64,000 nt of DNA from Rheinheimera sp. (GTDB lineage Bacteria > Pseudomonadota > Gammaproteobacteria > Enterobacterales > Alteromonadaceae): positions 62,001 to 126,000 of the forward strand of contig SSFI01000003.1 of assembly GCA_008015325.1 (NCBI GenBank), written 5' to 3'. A program made the translations under genes and the position numbers. Below are positions 19,049 to 26,530 of this stretch, piece by piece. Within the stretch, counting starts at the first letter, position 1; each line of letters starts with the position of its first letter. The notes under the pieces are model-generated. The model did no database searches. It saw nothing but the letters and a program-made list of their open reading frames with translations, and was not told where the DNA came from.

Positions 19049-21367
19049 CTATTTACGCTGTGGCCAGAAAAAAGCTGCCAGTGCCGGCAGAACAAAAATG
19101 GCGCCCAGCATGTTCACGACAAACATAAAGGTCAGCAGAATACCCATATCGACCTGGAACTTCAGTGCTGAGAACACCCAGGTACTGACGCCGATCGCCA
19201 GCGTCACTGCGGTGAACAGCACGGCACTACCGGTCGACTTCAGCGCATTAAAGTACGCGGTCCGCAGTGGCACACCATCGCGCAGCGGCTGCGTCATATT
19301 GGTCAGGATATAAATGCCGTAATCCACGCCAATGCCGACGCCCAGCGCAATCACCGGTAAGGTCGACACCGTCAGACCAATTTCCAGATAAGTCATCAGC
19401 GCTGTCGCCAGCATGGTAACCACATACAGTGGAATGATCACCGCTGTGGTGGCCCGTACCGAACGGAAGCTCAATAAACACAAGGCAATGACCGCTGCAT
19501 AGACATACCAGGTCATTGGATCTTGCGCTGCAGCTACCGCTTCATTGGTTGCTGCCATGACGCCAACCGGGCCAGATGCCAGCATAAACCTGGTTTGATC
19601 AGTACCGAGCTCTTTGCCAATGCGTTTGGCTTCCGCCACGACTTTTTCAATGGTTTCAGCTTTATGGTCCTGCAGGAACAGAATGACCGGCATCACCGAA
19701 CAATCCGGGTTTAACAGGCCGGTACTGGTTTCCACTCGGCTCGATGACTGCACCAGCGACTCTGTCGTGCGTGGCAAGACGCGCCACTTGACGTTGCCTT
19801 CGTTAAACGCGGCGTTGATGGTTTTGGATACCGAAGCCAATGACACTGCGCTTTGTACACCCGGTACGTTCTCCATCTGCCACTGGAACTGGTCGATTTT
19901 TTCCATGATCGGATGGAAGGTACAGCCGTTGGCGTCCGTTTCCACCATCACATTGATGTAATCAACAGAAATCGCATAGCGGTCTGTGATGAGAAAAGTA
20001 TCCTGGTTATAACGCGAATCGGTATGTAATGCCGCAGCACCCGGATGTAAATCGCCGATTTTCAGCTCTTTACTTTGCTGATAGCCAAACACGAACAGCG
20101 CAGCGGTCAGCAGCAAAATTGGCGCTGCGACTTTCTTCTCAGTACAAGCCGACAGCACATGCCAGAATTTATCCGCCTTCGGTGTTGGTGCTGACACCGC
20201 CGCCACATATTTATCACTGAATTTGATGTAGGACATCAGCACTGGCAACAAAATCAGGTTGGTCAGGATAATCACGCCGACACCTAAACTCGCGGTGATA
20301 GCCAGCTCTCTGATCACGCCGATATCAATGGCCAATAAGGTGATAAAACCAACAGTGTCAGACAATAACGCCACGCCGCCCGGGATCAGCAGCTTGCGGA
20401 AGCTCGACTGTGCAGCAGTTTTGGCATCTAAACCTTCAGCCACACTTTTGCCGGTCGCATTAATCATTTGCACGCCATGGCTGACGCCAATGGCAAACAC
20501 GAGGAACGGCACCAGAATTGACATCGGGTCTATGCCAAAGCCGACCACGGTCAACAACCCCATCTGCCAGATCACTGCGATAAGAGAACAGCCGAGAGGT
20601 AATAAAGTCAGCTTTATCGAGCGCGAGAACATGTAAACCATAATGGCTGTAATGAAAATGGCCACGGCAAAAAACACCAGTACGCCTTTAGCGCCTTGGG
20701 CGACGTCCCCGACCATCTTGGCAAAACCGATGATATGGACTGTGATTTTGTCGTTCTCGTATTGGCCGCGGACTTCTTTTTCTAGCTGGCTGGCAAAAGC
20801 GATGGTGTCGAGTTTTTCCAGCGTATCCGGATTTACTTCCTGCAGCTGTGCCGTCACCATGGCGCAGCTGTAGTCATCTGCCACCATCCGGCCAACGATA
20901 CCGGCTTTGTCGACGTTTTGCCGTACGACAGCGAGACCTTTCTCATCCGAAGTAAAGTCGGCCGGTATAACCGGCCCACCGGCAAAACCGTCTTCCACGA
21001 CCTCGACAAAACGGGTACTCGGGCTGAACAATGATTTGACTAACACCCGGTCCACGCCTGGCATGTAATACACCTGATCGTGGATTTTGCGGAAAGTGTC
21101 AAAAAAATTCGGGTTGAAAATATTGCCGGACGCGTCACACACCGAAATCAGAATATTATTTGCACCACCAAAATCCTTGGCATGCTTCATATAAGTCTGC
21201 ATATACGGATGTGCTAACGGAATATTCTTGGTAAAAGCAGCATCCAGCTTAATTTGACTGGCTTTGAACAACAGGAACAAAGTTGCCAGCACAAACATGA
21301 TCACCACCAAACCACGATGGCGGAACAGCGCGTACTCACATTTATTGATAAAACGATTTGCACTCAT
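19049..21367 (-). CDS. MMPL/RND family transporter of the DUF1302-DUF1329 cluster
   Basis: The 772-residue inner-membrane protein has the duplicated RND topology. TM1 lies at about 20-36, then a periplasmic domain (37-225), then a bundle from about 228 to 400 with GFGIDPMSILVPFLVFAIGVSHGVQMIN. A second periplasmic domain (about 440-620) and a second bundle with VIALGVGIGVDYGIYILTNM follow. The Asp residues in these repeated segments are candidates for proton coupling. MMPL proteins usually move lipids or other hydrophobic molecules, and no membrane-fusion protein or TolC is nearby. The protein is last in the cluster, two bases after the YCF48 gene. The substrate is unknown. Confidence 0.88.
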   Translation of the reverse strand: MSANRFINKCEYALFRHRGLVVIMFVLATLFLLFKASQIKLDAAFTKNIPLAHPYMQTYMKHAKDFGGANNILISVCDASGNIFNPNFFDTFRKIHDQVYYMPGVDRVLVKSLFSPSTRFVEVVEDGFAGGPVIPADFTSDEKGLAVVRQNVDKAGIVGRMVADDYSCAMVTAQLQEVNPDTLEKLDTIAFASQLEKEVRGQYENDKITVHIIGFAKMVGDVAQGAKGVLVFFAVAIFITAIMVYMFSRSIKLTLLPLGCSLIAVIWQMGLLTVVGFGIDPMSILVPFLVFAIGVSHGVQMINATGKSVAEGLDAKTAAQSSFRKLLIPGGVALLSDTVGFITLLAIDIGVIRELAITASLGVGVIILTNLILLPVLMSYIKFSDKYVAAVSAPTPKADKFWHVLSACTEKKVAAPILLLTAALFVFGYQQSKELKIGDLHPGAAALHTDSRYNQDTFLITDRYAISVDYINVMVETDANGCTFHPIMEKIDQFQWQMENVPGVQSAVSLASVSKTINAAFNEGNVKWRVLPRTTESLVQSSSRVETSTGLLNPDCSVMPVILFLQDHKAETIEKVVAEAKRIGKELGTDQTRFMLASGPVGVMAATNEAVAAAQDPMTWYVYAAVIALCLLSFRSVRATTAVIIPLYVVTMLATALMTYLEIGLTVSTLPVIALGVGIGVDYGIYILTNMTQPLRDGVPLRTAYFNALKSTGSAVLFTAVTLAIGVSTWVFSALKFQVDMGILLTFMFVVNMLGAIFVLPALAAFFWPQRK

Positions 21368-21369
21368 AA

Positions 21370-22392
21370 TTATTGGCTTACCACTTGTTGCACTGTTTTG
21401 ATCCCAACTTCAGTCACCAGCACTAAATCCGTACCAACGACCAGGCCATTGAGTATCGCTTTGCCTTCAGTCTGTGGGACTAACTGAAAACTCTGACCAT
21501 CATCACGGCTTTGGAAAATCACACCACTGTTGCCAAATAACCAAATGTGCGAATCAGTCGCGACCACTGAATTCAATGTTGCCGGCGACGATAAGCTCAG
21601 TTGCTGCCAGCTCTGGCCGTTGTCGCTGCTGCGAAAGGCGTGGCCACGCAGGCCTACAGCGAACAAAGTACCTTGTGCTGATTGGGCGACATAAAACAAC
21701 GAGCCGTTATAAAACTCCGGTTGACGCTGCCAGCTGCTGCCACCGTCTGAGCTGGTAGCCCAGAAGCCGGCTTCACCCACCATCACCAGCTTATCTTTGG
21801 CAGCAAATACTCGGTTAATGTGCGGCAGCACTGAGCTGATTTCGGCCTGATAAGCTTCCGGATCTGAATCTTTCAGTTCAGCCAGCATGGCCTGATCATC
21901 AGCATTCGCCAGCTCCGCATGATATTCCTGTTGCCAGGACTGACCACCGTCTTTGGTGCGGTAAAACAGACCATAAGCCCCAACGGCAAAACCTTGCTGC
22001 GTATCGGTGAAATAGACATCAAACAATGGTTTATCGAGCTCAGGCAGAAACTGCTGCAGCTGCCAGGTCTGACCGCCATCTTGACTGGCGATGATACTGG
22101 CGTCATGCCCAACCGCCCAGCCTTGGGTCGGGTTGACGAAAAATACTGAATTCAGATTCGACTGCAAAGGCGTTGGGCTCTGTTGCCATGCTTTACCGTC
22201 CTTGCTCAGCAAAATATGACCGCGCTCTCCGGCAGCCACCAACATATCTGCTGACACACGCACCAGATCAGTCAACACTGATTTTTCTGCATGCGGCAGC
22301 AGATAAGCACTTTGCGGTTTGATGCTGGTGTCAGCCAGCGCAGGCCATAAGGTAAATAACAAACTCAGGCCGGAAATTAATTTAAACTTCAT
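21370..22392 (-). CDS. Secreted YCF48/BNR-type beta-propeller protein
   Basis: I chose the ATG giving 340 residues with a signal peptide (MKFKLISGLSLLFTLWPALA). The mature part has repeated Asp-box motifs S-x-D-x-G-x-x-W/F: SKDGKAW, SQDGGQTW, TKDGGQSW, SSDGGSSW, SSDNGQSW and SRDDGQSF. There are at least six, spaced for a 6- to 7-bladed propeller. Ycf48/HCF136 homologues are assembly factors in phototrophs; in this cluster the role is unknown, perhaps a periplasmic scaffold for the transporter. It sits between the DUF1329 and MMPL genes on one transcript. The Shine-Dalgarno is weak. Confidence 0.87.
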   Translation of the reverse strand: MKFKLISGLSLLFTLWPALADTSIKPQSAYLLPHAEKSVLTDLVRVSADMLVAAGERGHILLSKDGKAWQQSPTPLQSNLNSVFFVNPTQGWAVGHDASIIASQDGGQTWQLQQFLPELDKPLFDVYFTDTQQGFAVGAYGLFYRTKDGGQSWQQEYHAELANADDQAMLAELKDSDPEAYQAEISSVLPHINRVFAAKDKLVMVGEAGFWATSSDGGSSWQRQPEFYNGSLFYVAQSAQGTLFAVGLRGHAFRSSDNGQSWQQLSLSSPATLNSVVATDSHIWLFGNSGVIFQSRDDGQSFQLVPQTEGKAILNGLVVGTDLVLVTEVGIKTVQQVVSQ

Positions 22393-22469
22393 TAGAGTCT
22401 TTACTCGAGATGAGATTTGAAACAAAAACGGTTGGCAAATCGCCAACCGCTTTTTCGTTCTGCCTTGCC

Positions 22470-23828
22470 TTACCGCGTGCCTTCACGGCGCAGCGCTGCT
22501 GGCGTGAAGTCGTTGTCAGACAATTTCACTGAGAAATCATACATTTTGTCTTCGTTATCCAGACCGATAGCGATGTAACGGCGTGAATTCAGATCATGAT
22601 AGACTTCCAGGGTACTCCAGTGCGTTGGTACTTCGTAGTAGTTCAGACCGTGTGCCACTGCAACGCGATACAATTCACCGCGCGCGTCGTACAGATCCGC
22701 GACATGGATTTGCCAGCTGTCTTCGTCGATGAAGAATACACGTTTGCCATACACATGACGCATACCGTCTTTCAGCGTGGCTTCAACCTGCCAGACGCGG
22801 TGTTTTTCCCAGCGTACATACTCAGGATTGATATGGCCTGGTTTTAAGATATCGGCATACTTGGCGTCTTTGCTGTGCAGCTTGTAGCTATTGTATGGGA
22901 TATACATTTCTTTTTTACCAACCAGCTTCCAGTTGTAACGGTCAGGCGAGCCATTAAACATATCGAAGTCATCAGTGGTACGCAGACCATCAGAGGCGGT
23001 ACCCGGTGCATCATAGGCAACGTTCGGTGCGCGGCGAACGCGACGCTGACCGGTGTTATAAGTCCAGGCCTGACGTGGGGTTTTCACCTGGTCCATGGTT
23101 TCATGCACTAACAGCGCAGTACCGGCCAGACGCGCTGGTGTGGTCACGCTTTGTTTAAAGCGGAACAGGATATTCTCGGCCTGTAAGGCTTCAGCCGTCG
23201 CGGCTTTATCGGAATATTTGAACATGATTTGTTCATCAAAACCGATCAGCGTGTAATCACCACCTGCCGTTGGCGCAGCCTGACCACCATTACGGCTTGC
23301 TGCAACACCACGATAACGCACGGTATGGTTCCAAATCGCTTCCAGACCATTCGCCGGAATTGGGAACGGAATGCCGATAGCTGCATTGATGATGCCGTTG
23401 CCGCCCTGCACTAACTCTGCTTTGCCGGCGATGTTTTTGGTTGCATCGTAGACATACTGCGGGTAAGACGCGGTCCGGCGCGTCTGATACACATTCATCT
23501 TGTAAGTCGGATACAGATCAAACAACGCTAACTGACCTGGCGACAGCGTATCTTTGTACTTTGCCAGATTCGACTTATCGATAGTAAACAGTACTTTATC
23601 ACCGGCAAACGGGTCCGGGTGATGGTCACCAGGTTTATAACCGGCAGGCGCTGCAGTAATACCACCTTCCCAGGCCGGAATTGAACCGTCTTTATTGCCA
23701 GCTTTTTCCGCGCCGAGCGGCGTTAAATCAGCACCCAGGCGGGCTACTTGATCCGGGCTAATTTTTGCTGCAGCCGAGCAGCTCAGTACCAGCGCAATGG
23801 CGCTCGATAACAGGGTGAGTTTTTTCAT
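22470..23828 (-). CDS. DUF1329 periplasmic protein (LolA/LolB-like superfamily)
   Basis: The 452-residue precursor has a signal peptide (MKKLTLLSSAIALVLSCSAAA, cleavage near 21). Family features include an N-terminal region with LGADLTPLGAEKAGNKDGSIPAWEGG and a C-terminal half rich in beta strands (HRVWQVEATLKDGMRHVYGKRVFFIDEDSWQIHVADLYDARGELYRV). That half resembles lipoprotein-carrier folds, which is remembered family knowledge and untested here. DUF1329 genes nearly always accompany DUF1302. A hydrophobic-ligand carrier between the MMPL pump and the barrel is a reasonable inference. Confidence 0.9.
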   Translation of the reverse strand: MKKLTLLSSAIALVLSCSAAAKISPDQVARLGADLTPLGAEKAGNKDGSIPAWEGGITAAPAGYKPGDHHPDPFAGDKVLFTIDKSNLAKYKDTLSPGQLALFDLYPTYKMNVYQTRRTASYPQYVYDATKNIAGKAELVQGGNGIINAAIGIPFPIPANGLEAIWNHTVRYRGVAASRNGGQAAPTAGGDYTLIGFDEQIMFKYSDKAATAEALQAENILFRFKQSVTTPARLAGTALLVHETMDQVKTPRQAWTYNTGQRRVRRAPNVAYDAPGTASDGLRTTDDFDMFNGSPDRYNWKLVGKKEMYIPYNSYKLHSKDAKYADILKPGHINPEYVRWEKHRVWQVEATLKDGMRHVYGKRVFFIDEDSWQIHVADLYDARGELYRVAVAHGLNYYEVPTHWSTLEVYHDLNSRRYIAIGLDNEDKMYDFSVKLSDNDFTPAALRREGTR

Positions 23829-23847
23829 AATTCTGTCTCGTCCCTTC

Positions 23848-25986
23848 TTATAAAGAGTATTTGATGTTAAAAGACACGAAATCGCGGTCTTCAGTGTTAT
23901 TCGTGGTGCCTACACCGTCGAAAAATGCGTTGTAAGACAATTCAGCTGACCAGGCATTCAGGTAGTCAAAAGCCAATGAGTAACTCAGGGCTTTTTTATC
24001 TTCTGAGAACATAAACAGCGGGTCTGGGGTAATACCGTTGACGTCATGCGAGAACGTCAGACGCTGGGTCAGGTTGACGCCGGCCAATACGTTGTTGTAG
24101 TTGGCAATAGCAACCAGACGGTAACCCCAGGCTGATTTAGTCGGGAACGGGTTCGTTTCCGCACCATTTGACAGGCCTGTGTGCAGACCAGTTTTCGAAA
24201 TCAGCTGACCCTGCGCATTGGTGCCCATCAGCGGGTAACCGCTGCGGTCAGTGTTCGGACCGTTCAGACGTAACATGTCCTGCGCTGGCATATCTTTAAT
24301 GTCGATACCGCCAATTTCAGCAAGGACAGTGAAGTTGTCAGTATTCAGTACCGGGCCGAATAAATGGGTCACAGTTAACTGCGCCTGTAAGGTGTCGCTT
24401 AAGATATAACCTTGGGCGAACTGGCCTGGTTGTACTTTTTTGCCATCGAAACGGCCAATTTGCGAAATACCGGCAAAATCAGGGCGAATGCCTGCGTTGG
24501 CCAGCTGTTCCGGCATACCGGCGTACAGAATTTCTACGTCATCAATTTGCAGCGGCTCGTCCTGACGATACGCCAGTTCACCGGCAATAGAAGTGCCTTC
24601 TAAAGTAGTGTTAAAGCTAAAACCGTACAACTTGATGTCTTCCGGATATTCAATTAAGCCTTTAGACATTGCGTTGAGGTTACTGACGTTGTCAGCAGTC
24701 AGCGTATTGGCCGCCATGTAAGCGATATCGGACTGAATTGCAGCGGTACGGAAATCAGACGCAATACCTGAAATCACCGGTGTGCGGCTGTGGTAATTCA
24801 TGTGGTATAGCGCAAACTCTGTATCACCGAGTTCTGGTGAGAAGTACTCAAGTTTCAGACCATACTGGCCAGAATCGCTTGGTTCAATTTCACCGGCACT
24901 GCCTTTTGGCCGCAGTGTCACTTTGGTTGGATAAGCCAGATAAGCAGCTGAAAGCTGTGTCAGACTGCCCTGCGCAGCTGCTTTTTGCGCAGCACTGGCT
25001 GCCGGGTTTTGCAACACCGCCATTGCAGCTTTGACACTATTACCAATGCCATTCAGGCCAGCCAGTAAAGTGCTGAGGTCCAGATCCAGGTTACCGGCAA
25101 AACCTAATTGGATATTCTGGTTATAACCACCTTTACCGGCGAAATCGTTAGTCGAGAAATAAGTGCCTGGTACCGGCAGATAACTGTTTTGCCAGTCGTA
25201 TTGATAAAACACTTCAGCAGACAGTTGCTCGGTGAGACCCAAAGACGCCCAGGCCATACCAACCGGAATATAAGCTTCTTTTAAGTCAGCACCCGGCAGC
25301 CGGGCGATACCCACGTCAATTGGGGTGATGTTGATACCGTGCTGGATTAAGGTACTTTCACCCCAGCTCAGCACCTGCTCACCGACACGGATTGACAGCG
25401 GATTGGCGCCATCATTCAGGGCGAAGTTCGCAAACACATAAGCATCTAACAGCCGCACGTCACGGCACGCAAGATCGCGGGCATCGTCGTCCAGACAAGG
25501 GTCCACACGATTGCCCGAGACCGGATTGGTGTATGCACCATCGTTGTCCATTAAAGCAGCGTCATAGAAGTACATAAAACGGGTAAACAGACCAAAGTCG
25601 CCTTTGGTAATTGATAATTCGTGGGTGCCTTTGAACAGTTCAGAGAAAATATCGCCTTTGTCGTAATTCAGGTTACCGGCATCACCGTTTGATGAGTAAC
25701 CGCCAGGCTGAGCCCAAATTTCTGAAGAAGGATAAATCACGTTGGTAGCTGCGTTATAACCGGTCCAGTTAAAACGCGGATGGTTGACTTTACTGATGGT
25801 ATCCCAGTTGCGGTCTTCTGCCCGCCAGCTGGCACCATATGAAAAGGTTGAGTCAAATACAACTTCGACATCATCACCCAACGTGAAGTTGGCTGCCTGA
25901 GCAGACGTTGCAGACAAGGCTAACAGTGCAGACGCGACACCAAGCACCAGTGGCTTTTTGGTGAAGGCTAAAGGCCTTTTGTTCAT
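23848..25986 (-). CDS. DUF1302 outer-membrane beta-barrel protein
   Basis: The start at 25986 (MNKRPLAFTKK) has GGGGGAG upstream and gives 712 residues with a signal peptide ending ATSAQA. The mature chain starts ANFTLGDDVEVVFDSTFSYGASWR. It has alternating polar and aromatic strands throughout (for example FALYHMNYHSRTP and LAFDYLNAWSAELSYNAFFDG) and ends in a strand, FVSFNIKYSL, as barrels do. It is first in the four-gene cluster. A 316-base leader upstream carries several dyads, so this is where the cluster is probably regulated. The substrate is unknown. Confidence 0.9.
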   Translation of the reverse strand: MNKRPLAFTKKPLVLGVASALLALSATSAQAANFTLGDDVEVVFDSTFSYGASWRAEDRNWDTISKVNHPRFNWTGYNAATNVIYPSSEIWAQPGGYSSNGDAGNLNYDKGDIFSELFKGTHELSITKGDFGLFTRFMYFYDAALMDNDGAYTNPVSGNRVDPCLDDDARDLACRDVRLLDAYVFANFALNDGANPLSIRVGEQVLSWGESTLIQHGINITPIDVGIARLPGADLKEAYIPVGMAWASLGLTEQLSAEVFYQYDWQNSYLPVPGTYFSTNDFAGKGGYNQNIQLGFAGNLDLDLSTLLAGLNGIGNSVKAAMAVLQNPAASAAQKAAAQGSLTQLSAAYLAYPTKVTLRPKGSAGEIEPSDSGQYGLKLEYFSPELGDTEFALYHMNYHSRTPVISGIASDFRTAAIQSDIAYMAANTLTADNVSNLNAMSKGLIEYPEDIKLYGFSFNTTLEGTSIAGELAYRQDEPLQIDDVEILYAGMPEQLANAGIRPDFAGISQIGRFDGKKVQPGQFAQGYILSDTLQAQLTVTHLFGPVLNTDNFTVLAEIGGIDIKDMPAQDMLRLNGPNTDRSGYPLMGTNAQGQLISKTGLHTGLSNGAETNPFPTKSAWGYRLVAIANYNNVLAGVNLTQRLTFSHDVNGITPDPLFMFSEDKKALSYSLAFDYLNAWSAELSYNAFFDGVGTTNNTEDRDFVSFNIKYSL

Positions 25987-26302
25987 GTTCGTTTCTCCCC
26001 CCTGTCCCTGCAGGTATATTTTGTTTTTGTAATCGGTCACGTTGATCAACTGCTCTGATCTCTGCGCACGTAGCAGAGATAATTACATCATTTTCCGGAG
26101 GGCGCAAGGCTTCAAGTTCGGTAAATCTGTTGATTTACCTTTAGTTTTTACCGTTCGCCTGAAGTGGTGGCAGCAACGCTCCCCTCATCAGTTTAACTGA
26201 AGGCGGCTCTTGTGCTGACAAAATGCTTAACTTGCTGAATTAACAAAGCAAAAAGTGAAAAAGTCGCGGTCAGGTTTTAATCTGGCGTTTAAAGTATTCA
26301 CT
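25987..26302. other. Intergenic leader upstream of the DUF1302 gene with three dyads
   Basis: No gene is seen. The region contains the palindrome GTTGATCAAC (26041-26050), a hairpin ATCTCTGC-N7-GCAGAGAT (26058-26080) and an inverted repeat GGTAAATC-N4-GATTTACC (26120-26139). These are candidate operator or leader elements for the DUF1302 cluster on the minus strand. I do not recognise the regulator. Confidence 0.5.
26120..26139. promoter_or_regulatory. Candidate operator, inverted repeat GGTAAATC-N4-GATTTACC
   Basis: These are perfect 8-base half-sites separated by TGTT, about 135 bases upstream of the DUF1302 start. Size and symmetry fit a dimeric repressor site. It does not match FadR, PsrA or LiuR consensus sites as I know them. 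Confidence 0.4.
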
Positions 26303-26530
26303 CTAATTTATTTTCTGCAGGGCTTTAAACTTACCGTTTTCGTCAGTAAACAACTCAAAACGACCGTCGAGCCCTGAATGTTGAAAATAACGGCGAAAAT
26401 GGCGTAAATCGAGTTGAACGCGCAGGCCGTTATCAGCCTGCACCACCACGGCAGTGACCTGGCCCTGATAGTAACTCAGAACCTGCTCTGCAGTGAGTAA
26501 TAACCGGAAGCGATAACACCGCTCAGCCAT
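26303..26530 (-). CDS. DUF2835 family protein
   Basis: The 75-residue product MAERCYRFRLLLTAEQVLSYYQGQVTAVVVQADNG continues with LRHFRRYFQHSGLDGRFELFTDENGKFKAL. The pattern 'yyFrl.....ll.YYqG....V.v...G...q.....LR.f....GlhGrF.l..d...Kf..l' is that of DUF2835, a small gammaproteobacterial family without known function. The start overlaps the end of pepN by eight bases, so it is translated from the pepN transcript. A longer upstream start (26554) is possible but lies further inside pepN. Confidence 0.88.
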   Translation of the reverse strand: MAERCYRFRLLLTAEQVLSYYQGQVTAVVVQADNGLRVQLDLRHFRRYFQHSGLDGRFELFTDENGKFKALQKIN

